Of a stretch of 52,238 nucleotides of DNA, positions 17,947 to 26,947 are shown in pieces (the first letter of the stretch is position 1; each line of letters begins with the position of its first letter). The stretch covers positions 1-52,238 of the forward strand of contig JAGXOH010000001.1 of NCBI GenBank assembly GCA_023659985.1, in the 5' to 3' direction. A model generated the notes under the pieces. That model was not told where the DNA came from. It ran no database searches and was given only the letters and a program-made list of their open reading frames with translations. The position numbers and the translations under genes are program-made. This DNA is from Candidatus Falkowbacteria bacterium LH_S3 (GTDB lineage Bacteria > Patescibacteriota > Patescibacteriia > Patescibacteriales > JAGXOH01).

Positions 17947-19050
17947 ATGATTGACACAGAAGACCAAGATTGGATCCTACTAAGCGCTTTTGCTAAATTT
18001 GGGCCTAAAAAACTCACCAAATTACTTAACCACTTTGGTTCGGCAAAAAAAATCAAAGAAGCTGATATCAAAGAATTTGAGTACATCGGTATTAAAAAAG
18101 ATATTGCTCAAGAATTTAAAAATTTCGCCAGAAAAATAAACCTAGAGGAAATATTAAATACATTGGAAAAAGAAAATATTAATTTTATAAAAATTACAGA
18201 TAATGCCTACCCTGAGTTATTAAAGCATATTTATGATCCACCTTTCTTGCTATACTATAAAGGTCGGCTAAATTTAGACCAAAAAATTCCTTTAGCAATA
18301 ATCGGAAGCAGAAAACATTCTTATTATGGCAAACAAATAGCTGATTCCATAGTCCCAATTTTGGCGGAAAACCATATTGCCATTATAAGTGGAATGGCCT
18401 TAGGAATAGATGCCCTGGCTCATAAAAACGCATTAACAAAACAAGGCAAAACTTTGGCTGTTACAGGATCCGGATTAGATAAAGATAACATTTATCCACC
18501 TCAAAATCGTTCTTTATTGGACAAAATAATAAACTTTGGTGGAGCTATAATTTCAGAATTTCCTCCAGGCACCCCTCCTCTAAGGCAAAATTTTCCTCTT
18601 CGCAACCGAATTATTTCCGGAATGAGTTTAGGGGTGTTTATTATAGAAGCCGGTACTAAATCAGGAACATTGATCACTTGCAAACAAGCATTGGATCAAG
18701 GCAGAGAGATCTTTGCCTCACCCGGAAATATCTATTCATTCACCTCAAAGGGAACAAATAACATTATTAAACAAGGAGCTCATGTGGTTACCTCTCCAGA
18801 AGATATTTTAAATTTTTTTAATATTGATTTAAATGAAAACAAAACACTAAACAATAAAAAAAAGGAAGAATACTATTCACCAGAAGAATGCAAAATTTTA
18901 TCTTTTCTATCAACAGAGCCAATACATCTTAATCAATTAATAAAATTAACAGAGCTTGACACTTCTACTGTAAATAGTACATTAACAATATTGGAAATTA
19001 GAGATGTAATTAAACATATAGGTAATAAAAAATACATAAAAAACAAATAA
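17947..19050 (+). CDS. dprA: DNA-processing protein DprA
   Basis: Binds incoming single-stranded DNA and loads RecA during natural transformation. Rossmann-like core: LAIIGSRKHSYYG, SGMALGIDALAHKNAL, VTGSGLDKDNIYPPQN, SEFPPGTPPLRQNFPLRNR and EAGTKSGTLITCKQALDQGR are all typical. An N-terminal helical region (helix-hairpin-helix-like, residues 1-75) precedes it. A C-terminal winged helix (about 300-367) follows, as in full-length DprA. topA starts 107 bases downstream on the same strand; dprA-topA is a common bacterial pair. DprA is among the competence genes usually kept in CPR. Confidence 0.95.
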   Translation: MIDTEDQDWILLSAFAKFGPKKLTKLLNHFGSAKKIKEADIKEFEYIGIKKDIAQEFKNFARKINLEEILNTLEKENINFIKITDNAYPELLKHIYDPPFLLYYKGRLNLDQKIPLAIIGSRKHSYYGKQIADSIVPILAENHIAIISGMALGIDALAHKNALTKQGKTLAVTGSGLDKDNIYPPQNRSLLDKIINFGGAIISEFPPGTPPLRQNFPLRNRIISGMSLGVFIIEAGTKSGTLITCKQALDQGREIFASPGNIYSFTSKGTNNIIKQGAHVVTSPEDILNFFNIDLNENKTLNNKKKEEYYSPEECKILSFLSTEPIHLNQLIKLTELDTSTVNSTLTILEIRDVIKHIGNKKYIKNK

Positions 19051-19157
19051 TCAATCTTTATTAGCTAAATTATAGGATTCCATTGCTTTATTATTTCATT
19101 TCTAAATTATTAATTTAAAACAATGGGATAATAAAACAATAGAACAATGGATATAAT

Positions 19158-21413
19158 ATGAACTTAATTATTGTAGAATCTCCAACTAAAGCTAAAACCA
19201 TAGCTAAATTCTTAGATAATAATTATCAAGTGAAATCCTCATATGGTCACATCCGAGATTTGCCCAAAAGCGAGACAGGCATAGACACGGAAAATAATTT
19301 CAAACCCAGGTATGTCATACCTGTTAAATCCCAAAAAACTGTAAACCAACTTAAAAAAGTGGCAAAATCGGCTGATAAAGTAATACTGGCAACAGATGAA
19401 GACCGTGAAGGAGAGGCTATTGCCTGGCATCTAACTCAAGCCTTGGAGCTCCAGGAGGAAAAAATAGAAAGAATAGCCTTTCATGAGATAACAGAAAATG
19501 CAATTAAAGAAGCCATAAAATCGCCCCACGGCATCAATATTAGTTTAGTCCATGCCCAACAAGCAAGAAGAATTTTAGATAGATTGGTGGGGTATGAATT
19601 GTCTCCTTTCTTATGGAAAAAAGTTGCCAAAGGACTGTCAGCCGGCCGTGTTCAAAGTGTGGCTGTTAGATTTATAGTGGAAAGAGAACGTGAAATCCAA
19701 GCTTTTAACCCAGAAGAATATTGGACCATAACCGCTGATTTAACTCCAAATGAAAAAGAAGAAAATCTTTGCTTCCAGTCCAGATTAAATAAAATCAAGG
19801 ATAAGACAGTTAAAAAATTGGAAATAAAAAATAAAGAACAAAAAGATAAAATATTAAAAGATCTAGACGGAGCTGAATATCAGGTTGCGAATATCCAAAA
19901 AAAGAAGATCAAAAAGAATCCGCCCACACCTTTTACAACATCCACATTGCAACAAACCGCAAACAAATGGTTGGGATTTAACGCCAAGCAGACCATGACC
20001 ATAGCTCAAAAACTATATGAAGGTGTCAATATCCAAGGCGAAGGACAAGTCGGTCTTATAACTTATATGAGAACTGACTCCCTTAATCTTTCCTCTGGAT
20101 TTTTAAAACAAACAGGGCAATATTTAACTGACAACTTAGGTGAAAAACATACTCCGGATAAACCCAGGATTTTTAAAACCAAAAATAAGGACGCTCAAGA
20201 AGCTCATGAAGCCATTCGTCCCACTAATGTGACTTACACCCCAAAATCATTAAAATCCTCCTTAGATACCAATCAACATAAGCTCTATAAATTAATATGG
20301 CAACGAACAATAGCTACTCAAATGTTAGCAGCAGAATTGGATTCTACCACTATTAATATTGATGCGGTTAATACAGATTATCAATTCCGAGCTACAGGAC
20401 AAATATTAAAATTTAATGGCTATTTAGCGATCTATCCGGAAAAAAGTCAAGAAATTCAATTACCAGAAATATCCAAAAATCAAAAATTGAAACTATTAAA
20501 GTTAGCAGGAGAACAACACTTCACTAAACCACCAGGAAGATATTCAGATGCAGGACTTGTTAAAAAATTAGAAAATTACGGCATTGGCAGACCATCTACT
20601 TATGCTCCTATTATTTCTAATATCATAACCAAAAATTATGTAAACCGAGATGAAAACAAGAAACTAACTCCCACTGATATAGCATTTGTGGTTAATGATC
20701 TTTTGGTTAAACATTTTTCCGGAATAATTAATTTTCAATTTACAGCAGAAATGGAGGATAATTTAGATGAAATTGCGACTGGAAATAAAAAATGGCAACC
20801 AGTAGTCAAAAAATCCTACGATCCTTTTCACAAAAACCTTTTAAATAAATATGAAGAAATTAATAAAAATGATATTATGCCTGAAAAAGAATCCAAAGAG
20901 GTCTGCGACAAGTGCGGAGCCAAAATGATTATTAAAACTGGCCGTTACGGTAAATTTTTGGCTTGCAGCGCTTTTCCTGACTGTAAAAACATCAAACCTT
21001 TATCAGAAAATGGAGAAAAAGATAACAAGGCTGATGAACAACTTAAAAAATTGCAAGAAAAATACAAGGATGAAATTTGCGATAAATGTGGTGCAGCCAT
21101 GGCTATAAAAAACGGAAAATACGGACCCTTCCTGGCTTGCACCGCCTACCCCAAATGTAAGAACATCAAAAGCATTGAAGAAAATAGTAATTCTACCGGA
21201 GTTACTTGTCCAGTATGTGGCAAAGGAGAAATTGTTCAAAAAAGAAGCAAGCAAGGTATCTTTTATGCCTGTAATCGATACCCTGATTGCAAAACAGCTT
21301 TTTCCGGCAAGCCTTTACAAAAAAAATGTCCAGAATGCGAAAACTTATTAATAGAGGATAAAAATGGAAATGTTAAATGTTCTAATAAACAATGCGAATA
21401 TAAAAAAAATTAG
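19158..21413 (+). CDS. topA: DNA topoisomerase I with four C-terminal zinc-ribbon motifs
   Basis: Relaxes negative supercoils by transient single-strand cleavage. The TOPRIM domain opens MNLIIVESPTKAKTIAKFL and contains ATDEDREGEAIAWHL. The catalytic tyrosine is in GLITYMRTDS (Y303). Four C-terminal zinc elements follow: CDKCGAKM with CSAFPDC, CDKCGAAM with CTAYPKC, CPVCGKGE with CNRYPDC, and CPECENLL with CSNKQC. 751 residues. A family B repeat block follows immediately. Confidence 0.97.
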   Translation: MNLIIVESPTKAKTIAKFLDNNYQVKSSYGHIRDLPKSETGIDTENNFKPRYVIPVKSQKTVNQLKKVAKSADKVILATDEDREGEAIAWHLTQALELQEEKIERIAFHEITENAIKEAIKSPHGINISLVHAQQARRILDRLVGYELSPFLWKKVAKGLSAGRVQSVAVRFIVEREREIQAFNPEEYWTITADLTPNEKEENLCFQSRLNKIKDKTVKKLEIKNKEQKDKILKDLDGAEYQVANIQKKKIKKNPPTPFTTSTLQQTANKWLGFNAKQTMTIAQKLYEGVNIQGEGQVGLITYMRTDSLNLSSGFLKQTGQYLTDNLGEKHTPDKPRIFKTKNKDAQEAHEAIRPTNVTYTPKSLKSSLDTNQHKLYKLIWQRTIATQMLAAELDSTTINIDAVNTDYQFRATGQILKFNGYLAIYPEKSQEIQLPEISKNQKLKLLKLAGEQHFTKPPGRYSDAGLVKKLENYGIGRPSTYAPIISNIITKNYVNRDENKKLTPTDIAFVVNDLLVKHFSGIINFQFTAEMEDNLDEIATGNKKWQPVVKKSYDPFHKNLLNKYEEINKNDIMPEKESKEVCDKCGAKMIIKTGRYGKFLACSAFPDCKNIKPLSENGEKDNKADEQLKKLQEKYKDEICDKCGAAMAIKNGKYGPFLACTAYPKCKNIKSIEENSNSTGVTCPVCGKGEIVQKRSKQGIFYACNRYPDCKTAFSGKPLQKKCPECENLLIEDKNGNVKCSNKQCEYKKN

Positions 21414-21469
21414 AAATTGAAAAATGAGGTGAATAAGTTCAGATACATGTTGGACTCCAAAAAAAAATA

Positions 21470-21692
21470 AACTTCGCTTAGAAAATTAAGCAGCATTTTT
21501 TTCTTTCAACTTTTAACATTCAACTTTCGACAATTTGCCTTTGGCAAATAATCTAGTCTTCGCTTAATTTAATTTTTCTTTCAACTTTTAACATTCAACT
21601 TTCAACAATTAAGCATTTTTTTCTTTCAACTTTTAACATTCAACTTTCGACAATTTGCCTTTGGCAAATTTAATGAGCTTTGCTTAATTTCA
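21470..21692. repeat. Repeat block, family B (tandem copies)
   Basis: The unit TTTCAACTTTTAACATTCAA followed by CTTTCGACAATTTGCCTTTGG occurs at about 21503 and 21621, with a third shorter copy between them. Each is linked by GCTTAATTT modules. The left half may act as transcript ends for topA and the convergent gene at 21694, but no single terminator stands out. Confidence 0.8.
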
Positions 21693-21693
21693 T

Positions 21694-22119
21694 TTATCCC
21701 TTTTTGCTTTTTCTTTTACCCAATAAGGAAGATGACTTTTTACTTGCGCTCACAGAAGAATTTTTGCTTGCTTTAGTTTTATTAGTAGATTTGGTATTGT
21801 TTTTCTTAGTTTTAGCTTTACTATTATTGTCAATCTTACCATCTTTTTTGGTCTTCTTTCTTAAAAATTCCACTCCTTTTTTAAATACATCAGTGATCAA
21901 AGAAAAATAAAAAGTTCCATTTTCTACCTGTTCTTTAATAAGATCTAATATCTCACCAATCTTAGAAAAATTTTTTCTGGCATTCCCAGTAATTTCAGAA
22001 AAATTCCTAAAAACAATTATCATATAAAATAAAACCCAACAAACAAAAAACACCAATAACGCTATGGAAACGGCTATTACAATGTTTAAAATATCACCGC
22101 TATTTTGAATTAGTTCCAT
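21694..22119 (-). CDS. Single-pass membrane protein with lysine/serine-rich tail
   Basis: 141 residues. One hydrophobic helix (about 11-36) follows a short N-terminus. It is followed by an amphipathic region (FRNFSEITGNARKNFSKIGE, about 38-85) resembling DUF948-like membrane-anchored helical proteins. The tail of about 50 residues is rich in Lys, Ser, Asn and Thr and is likely disordered and possibly nucleic-acid or envelope binding. I do not recognise a family with confidence. It lies alone between repeat blocks of family B (downstream) and family A (upstream). Confidence 0.6.
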   Translation of the reverse strand: MELIQNSGDILNIVIAVSIALLVFFVCWVLFYMIIVFRNFSEITGNARKNFSKIGEILDLIKEQVENGTFYFSLITDVFKKGVEFLRKKTKKDGKIDNNSKAKTKKNNTKSTNKTKASKNSSVSASKKSSSLLGKRKSKKG

Positions 22120-22124
22120 AAATA

Positions 22125-22428
22125 CTTAATAAAATCCAAATGACAAAGCCCAAATACTGAATAAAATCCTAATGACAAAGTCCTAATGTCAAATGAATAT
22201 CAAATGACTAAATGACTAAATGTCAAAATATTGTAACCTTATAAGTTATAAATTATATGCCATGGGTTTCTGGCTTAATATCTTCTTTATGCGTTCAGCG
22301 TTGAGCAGTCAAGCTTTGCTTAACTAATTTGGCATTAGGATTTTGGATTTCATTTGGCATTAGGATTTTGGATTTCATTTGGCATTAGGATTTTGGATTT
22401 CATTTAAATTTTGGTTTTACGTTTTAAG
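22125..22428. repeat. Family A repeat block, both orientations, split by an IS
   Basis: Reverse-orientation modules (22130-22215, AATAAAATCCTAATGACAAA) are followed by forward ones (22325-22425, three copies of GGCATTAGGATTTTGGATTT). The forward block resumes at 23730 on the far side of the IS. 22232-22255 repeats the TTGTAACCTTATAAGTTATA module also found at 8873. Confidence 0.8.
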
Positions 22429-22464
22429 GGTTGTTTATCAAATGAAATGAGAACGCCTCTCTTT
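22429..22464 (+). repeat. Left terminal inverted repeat of the IS
   Basis: 36 bases, GGTTGTTTATCAAATGAAAT onward to CCTCTCTTT. An exact reverse complement is at 23694-23729. It contains the transposase stop codon. Confidence 0.95.
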
Positions 22465-23514
22465 CGACTTTAAATTGATTTTGAATGATAATTGTTTAAT
22501 CATTTTGGATTTTAGTTCTTTTTCAAAATAAATAGATAATTGTTCTTTTTTAAGATTCCATTCGGCCAAGATAAAGTAATTGATGTATGATTTTGGAAGA
22601 AATACTTTTTCATTTAGGATGTCAATGAATGGTTTGCCTGTTTGTTCTTTGTTTTCTTTAACCTGTCTGATGAAATAGATTTTAGGAATAAAATATTTCT
22701 TGCTCTTGGCTTCTGTTTTTGGCGCTTGATAATGGAGGTATCTCTGAGATGACAGATTAAACCATTCTAATTTTTCATCAACCTCTTCTACTGATTTGAA
22801 ATCAATTCTATTCCAGAATTTTCTAGCAAAGACAGAGTTATTTCCTTCAATTGATGCCTGTGAGAATGGTTTTCTTGGAACAGCAAAGATGGGAACGACT
22901 TGCTTTTGTAAAAGATAACTCATTGCTTTAGAAATATTCCTCTTACCAGAAGCGCTACCAATCATTGTAAGAGCGTTATCTACTTTTACAAAATCAGGCT
23001 TTTCAAATTTCTTAAAAAAGCGTTCGAACTGTTTAATAAAATTCTCTGCTGTTTGTCCCTTAATCCGCTTAAAATACCTTAATTTAGGCTCTTTCTTAAA
23101 AGAAAAGGTGATAAAATTGAGAGGTTCTGTCCTACCAGTAATGTATTTTTTGCCAATGAAATCCATTTCTAAAACTCTACCACCCAATAAAGTATAAATA
23201 GTATGTTCTGGATAACAGAGATAGCGAGCTGCTCCTTTGTTTCTGCCTTTCTTTCGTGTTGTTGAAAGCCCCAAGTCAGAAAGTATGCGGCCAATGGTAA
23301 TGAGGGGTGGTGCAGGACTGTCTGGATATTTCTCTCTCCACTTATCAACAATAGCTGAAGCTCCGGTGTAGAATTCCAAAGGTTCATCCTCTAAAGCTCG
23401 GTGGATTTCCTTAATTCTGTGCTCAGTAGTTTTGTCCCACTTCCGTCTTTTGCCTTGTGGCCAGCCTCTATCGTCTTTAGTGAAATCCTGATTGGGTGAT
23501 TTAGTCCAAACCAT
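22438..23514 (-). CDS. DDE transposase (integrase-core/rve type) of the complete IS
   Basis: 358 residues. An N-terminal helix-turn-helix region (about 25-95) is followed by an RNase-H-like core. LEMDFIG gives D118, VKVDNALTM gives D179 and SQASIEGNN gives E223, the expected DDE spacing. Overall organisation resembles IS481/IS3-type enzymes, but the subgroup is not certain. The last codons and the TGA stop lie inside the terminal inverted repeat, so the C-terminus KERRSHFI is dictated by the TIR. All catalytic residues are present and there is no frameshift. About 180 bases between the ATG and the right TIR hold the likely promoter and nearby complementary runs (TTAGTAAA...TTTACTAA). Confidence 0.92.
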   Translation of the reverse strand: MVWTKSPNQDFTKDDRGWPQGKRRKWDKTTEHRIKEIHRALEDEPLEFYTGASAIVDKWREKYPDSPAPPLITIGRILSDLGLSTTRKKGRNKGAARYLCYPEHTIYTLLGGRVLEMDFIGKKYITGRTEPLNFITFSFKKEPKLRYFKRIKGQTAENFIKQFERFFKKFEKPDFVKVDNALTMIGSASGKRNISKAMSYLLQKQVVPIFAVPRKPFSQASIEGNNSVFARKFWNRIDFKSVEEVDEKLEWFNLSSQRYLHYQAPKTEAKSKKYFIPKIYFIRQVKENKEQTGKPFIDILNEKVFLPKSYINYFILAEWNLKKEQLSIYFEKELKSKMIKQLSFKINLKSKERRSHFI

Positions 23515-23693
23515 AACGAAGTTTGTAGAAACTCTTTCTTTCCTTATGATATCACGTTTAGATAATTTTTTTTAAAGAATAAATCATTGACCTTTCTTCT
23601 TAATTGAAATAATCTTTCTTTGTTCATAGAATTTAGTAAATTAGAGTTAAATTAGTCGACTACTTTAGTTTACTAATACTCTGAACAATTATC

Positions 23694-23729
23694 AAAGAGA
23701 GGCGTTCTCATTTCATTTGATAAACAACC
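23694..23729 (-). repeat. Right terminal inverted repeat of the IS
   Basis: 36 bases, exact reverse complement of the left end, immediately followed by TTTTAAG. Confidence 0.95.
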
Positions 23730-23890
23730 TTTTAAGTTTTAAGTTTTGAGTTTCAACCATATTTCATTTGGCATTAGGATTTTGGATTTCATTTAATTTA
23801 ATTTTTGGTTTTGAACTTTGACTTTTGGTTTTGCGTTTTGAACTTTGAGTTTTGCGTTTCAATCATATTTTTGGATTTTAGATTTCATTT
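23730..23890. repeat. Family A repeat block (continuation beyond the IS)
   Basis: Forward-orientation modules TTTGGCATTAGGATTTTGG, GTTTTGCGTTTTGAACTTTG and TTTCAATCATATT. Before the IS inserted it was continuous with 22325-22428. Confidence 0.8.
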
Positions 23891-23940
23891 AAATTAATGT
23901 ATAATAAAATAATCTTTTTAAAAATAATTAAGAACCTTTT

Positions 23941-24912
23941 ATGAGTAAATATATATTTCTATTACTAGTCACTTTATCTGAAGCCACTATTGGTGTTTTT
24001 GTCAAATTGACCGGAGGATACATTCCTATTTTTACCCTTAATTTTTACAGAGTGTTCTTCGCTCTTCTTTTTTTATTGGCGGTAGTTCCTTTTATTGATA
24101 AGAATTTCTGGAGAATTCCCAGAAAACACATTAGACCGATCTTAATAATAGGACTTTTGATAGCAGCTCAAATTAGCATGTTTAATATTGCTATGAGCTT
24201 GGTGCCTATTGCCAATGTGGTCATTTTTTGGAGTGTGGCTCCTTTTTTTGTTTTTATTTTTTCCACTCTTTTTCTTAAAGAAAAAATCCGCAAAGAACAT
24301 ATTTTAATCTTCTTGATAGCTCTAATTGGAATCTTAATAGCCAAACCGTTCGGCGGGGGAAATACTTTGGGAAATGCTATAGCCTTAATTGATGGCGCGG
24401 TATATGCCACTTTAGTTACTTATATGAGGTTTGAAGATAAAACCGAATCTCCGGGACTGGTGTTTTGGTTTATGTTTATGTCCTGTATTTATCTGCTTCC
24501 AGCCTTCTTTATTTTCGGTCCCGGAGACTTTTCTCACATTATTCACTATTCCGCATTAGGGCTCCAATTACCGGTTATTTTGTGGGTGGTTTGCCTGGGT
24601 ATGATCTCTACCGGAGTGGCTTACCTTTTTATAACTTTAACATTGAAAAATATAGAAGCTAGTATTTATTCATTAGTTGATATTATAGTCTCACCTATAG
24701 TAGCGGCATTTTTTGGTTATCTAATATTTAAAGAAATTCCTTCTATCAATATGATTTATGGGGGAGTATTGCTATTAATCTCCGGATTTTGGCTTACCAA
24801 TTTTATGACTGAAGGCCAGACCGGCTGGTTTTTCTCATTAATTTCTAATTTTAAAAAATGGACTCGGAAAGAACATCCCAGCCCTATGATTCGACATAAA
24901 AATATCAAATAA
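23941..24912 (+). CDS. EamA-family (drug/metabolite transporter) membrane protein 1
   Basis: 323 residues with ten hydrophobic helices arranged as two EamA repeats (about 5-135 and 147-285). Typical helix-end motifs are visible: the start FLLLVTLSEATIGVFVKLTG, NVVIFWSVAPFFVFIFSTLF in the first repeat, and IEASIYSLVDIIVSPIVAAF in the second. DMT proteins export or import small metabolites such as amino acids or nucleotides; the substrate cannot be told. A charged cytosolic tail of about 40 residues follows the last helix. It is monocistronic, with the spoU remnant convergent downstream. A second EamA protein lies at 44291-45262. Confidence 0.9.
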   Translation: MSKYIFLLLVTLSEATIGVFVKLTGGYIPIFTLNFYRVFFALLFLLAVVPFIDKNFWRIPRKHIRPILIIGLLIAAQISMFNIAMSLVPIANVVIFWSVAPFFVFIFSTLFLKEKIRKEHILIFLIALIGILIAKPFGGGNTLGNAIALIDGAVYATLVTYMRFEDKTESPGLVFWFMFMSCIYLLPAFFIFGPGDFSHIIHYSALGLQLPVILWVVCLGMISTGVAYLFITLTLKNIEASIYSLVDIIVSPIVAAFFGYLIFKEIPSINMIYGGVLLLISGFWLTNFMTEGQTGWFFSLISNFKKWTRKEHPSPMIRHKNIK

Positions 24913-24918
24913 TATTTA

Positions 24919-24999
24919 TTATTGTTTTCTTTGTCTTAAAACTTCATATATTACTATAGCCCCTGCCACAGAAACATTTAGAAAGCTGATATTTCCTTT
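24919..24999 (-). pseudogene. 3' remnant of a SpoU/TrmH-type RNA methyltransferase
   Basis: Minus-strand translation ends GNISFLNVSVAGAIVIYE then VLRQRKQ-stop. This is the conserved C-terminal motif of SpoU-family 2'-O-methyltransferases, the SAM-knot segment LNVSVAxAIxLYE. A stop codon sits only 26 codons upstream and the rest of the gene is absent; rdgB begins 24 bases further on. The last 25 codons are unusually well preserved for a relic, suggesting recent deletion. Confidence 0.7.
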
Positions 25000-25022
25000 T
25001 TATGGGAATATTTTGTTAACAA

Positions 25023-25622
25023 TTACCCAATCATTCGGAATAGATATTGTCTCAATTCTTCAAAAGCTTTCCCTCTATGGCTTAAAAAATTTTTATCGCC
25101 ATCGTTCATCTGAGCAAAGGTAACATCACAACCTTTGGGTTGAAATATAAGATCATAAAGTAAACCCGGCCTGTTTTTCCCTTGAGGCTTTTCCGTTAAA
25201 CAGCCTTTCGCCTCTCCTTCAAAGACTTGATGTCCTCCTTTGGGAAAGACAAATACCAAGACGCTTTTAAAGCAAGCTGTTCTCTCTTTCTGGGGGACGC
25301 CTTTTATTTTCTCTAAAGTATAGTTTATCAAACTTAGGTCATCAGCTCCCTCGCCGGCCCATCTGGCGGTATGCACTCCTGGCTCCCCGTTTAGACAATC
25401 AATACATAATCCGGAGTCATCAGCTAAAGCATGCTTATCTGTTCGAGATGCCACAAAAAAAGCTTTTTTATAAGCATTCTCAAAAAAAGTTTCTCCATCC
25501 TCTTTCACTTCTTCGTTGACACCAACTTCAGAGGTGCTAAATATCTTAATATCTAAGTCTAAAAGCAAATCCTTCATTTCCTTTAACTTTCCTTGATTGT
25601 TAGTAGCGAAAATGATTTCCAT
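25023..25622 (-). CDS. rdgB: XTP/dITP (non-canonical purine NTP) pyrophosphatase
   Basis: Hydrolyses dITP, XTP and related nucleotides to monophosphates, keeping them out of DNA and RNA. FATNNQGKLKEM (5-16), TFFENAYKKA (45-54), LADDSGLCID (66-75) with the catalytic aspartates, and SHRGKAF (181-187) are family hallmarks. The usual GYDPIF motif reads LLYDLIFQPKG here (155-164), losing the glycine and proline. This is a departure, but the aspartate is kept. 199 residues is normal. The upstream gap holds a family B repeat. Confidence 0.93.
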   Translation of the reverse strand: MEIIFATNNQGKLKEMKDLLLDLDIKIFSTSEVGVNEEVKEDGETFFENAYKKAFFVASRTDKHALADDSGLCIDCLNGEPGVHTARWAGEGADDLSLINYTLEKIKGVPQKERTACFKSVLVFVFPKGGHQVFEGEAKGCLTEKPQGKNRPGLLYDLIFQPKGCDVTFAQMNDGDKNFLSHRGKAFEELRQYLFRMIG

Positions 25623-25639
25623 AATGTATTAGTCTAAGC

Positions 25640-25790
25640 TCATTAAATTTGCTTCCCCCAAATTGTTGAAAGTTGAAGGTTGAAAGTTGAAGGTTGAAAG
25701 AATAATTTGCCTTCGGCAAATTGTTGAAAACAAATTCATTGAACTTTGAGCAATGAGCAATAAGCAATTTGCTGAAAGCAAATTTTCTAA
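25640..25790. repeat. Repeat block, family B
   Basis: Contains AATTTGCTTCCCCCAAATTG (also at 50386-50405), four copies of GTTGAAAG/GTTGAAGG, AATTTGCCTTCGGCAAATTG, TGAGCAATGAGCAATAAGCA and a final AAGCTTTGCTTCC. It lies between rdgB and the stop of the YibE/F gene. Confidence 0.75.
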
Positions 25791-26917
25791 GCTTTGCTTC
25801 CTTTTATTTTGAACCACCAAGATGCTATAGCAGTGGACAGAGGCATGGATAATACAATACCTATACTACCGGCCAATGTTCTGACTATTTCCGTTGCTAT
25901 AGCCTCATTATTTATGATCTGTATCCAGCCGGTAAAAGCCGAATTTCCGCTGATAAATAAAAGTAGCAAGGGGAGAGACACACCTGCATAAGCCAGAAAT
26001 AAAGTATTGGTCATAGAACTTATATGTGAAACTCCCACCTTATATGCTCCTTTAAAAATTTCCTTACCCCCTAAGAACCTATTGGTATGAAAAATTTGTT
26101 CTACGGTGGAAACTTGGGAAACAACAACATCGTTTAAAACACCGAGTGTGCCAATAATAACTCCTGCTAACAATAATCCTCTAAAATTAACCACATGTTT
26201 ACCCATATTTATTATCAAGGTGGAATTTTGGCTGGTTATGCCGGTTAAAGATACCAAATCTACAAACAACCAAGAAAAAAATATGATAAACACCAAACTG
26301 GCAAATGTGCTCACCACCGCAATATGCGATTTTAACCTAAACCCCTCGGTTAAATAAATAATTATTAAAAGCATTCCAGTTGCCCCTACCAAAGTAGGTA
26401 TTAGCGGATCAACGCCGTTGAGGATACTGGGCACAATGTAGCCTATTATAATGGCAAATGTTGCCACCAAGCTTAGCATGGCGCGCAGCCCTTTAATCCC
26501 GCCCACGGCCAAAACCACGAATACAAAAACTCCGGCTAACCACAATAACGCTTTAGTCCGTACGTAATCAACGACATGAAAAGTAGAGTCGCCTTTATCA
26601 TTGTAATTAACAGCAACCCATACTTTATCTCCTATACTATACTCCTTATTCTTAACCACGGAAAAATCACCAATGCCTTCAAATTTGAATTCTTTATCTT
26701 TCCATTTCTCCTCCATCCCCCTGAGCATTAAATTTTGTTGAACGGTTTCTTGCCCATTGTCCAATTCTTTTTTCTCTTGTTTTAAAGTTTCAATGACCTG
26801 AGCTTTAAAAATTTCATCTTTATGGACCGACTGAGTGGTTTGGGCAGATACAAAGAAAGGAAATATTAAGGCGAATATAAAAAATACTAAAAAGGACCTA
26901 TGTTTTATAGTTGTCAT
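25787..26917 (-). CDS. YibE/F-family membrane protein
   Basis: 376 residues. A signal sequence (about 1-25, ending in FVSAQT) is followed by a periplasm-facing region of about 90 residues, then about eight membrane helices. The conserved YibE/F core runs from GGIKGLRAMLSLVATFAIII through GVDPLIPTLVGATGMLLIII and LGVLNDVVVSQVSTVEQIF to GVSHISSMTNTLFLAYAGVS. The family is widespread with no proven function; membrane transport or energisation has been suggested by its topology. It ends a minus-strand run with the thioredoxin-CcdA fusion (30 bases upstream) and DUF134, so these genes are likely co-transcribed. Confidence 0.88.
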   Translation of the reverse strand: MTTIKHRSFLVFFIFALIFPFFVSAQTTQSVHKDEIFKAQVIETLKQEKKELDNGQETVQQNLMLRGMEEKWKDKEFKFEGIGDFSVVKNKEYSIGDKVWVAVNYNDKGDSTFHVVDYVRTKALLWLAGVFVFVVLAVGGIKGLRAMLSLVATFAIIIGYIVPSILNGVDPLIPTLVGATGMLLIIIYLTEGFRLKSHIAVVSTFASLVFIIFFSWLFVDLVSLTGITSQNSTLIINMGKHVVNFRGLLLAGVIIGTLGVLNDVVVSQVSTVEQIFHTNRFLGGKEIFKGAYKVGVSHISSMTNTLFLAYAGVSLPLLLLFISGNSAFTGWIQIINNEAIATEIVRTLAGSIGIVLSMPLSTAIASWWFKIKGSKA

Positions 26918-26947
26918 AAATATATTATTATTTTACTCCTTTGTTTA

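Larger units (their letters stand above)
22429..23729 (-). mobile_element. Complete insertion sequence, 1301 bp, 36-bp perfect TIRs, 7-bp target duplication
   Basis: The ends at 22429-22464 and 23694-23729 are exact inverted repeats of 36 bases, starting GGTTGTTTATCAAATGAAAT. TTTTAAG lies immediately outside both ends (22422-22428 and 23730-23736) and fits a target-site duplication, though the surrounding repeat also contains this string. It encodes one DDE transposase. The flanking family A repeat is contiguous once the IS is removed. The intact ORF and identical TIRs suggest a recent, possibly active insertion. Confidence 0.92.

Noticed and set aside
25629..25820. 63-residue minus-strand ORF
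   Set aside because: Made of family B repeat (TLNFQPSTFNN) and overlapping the YibE/F end.
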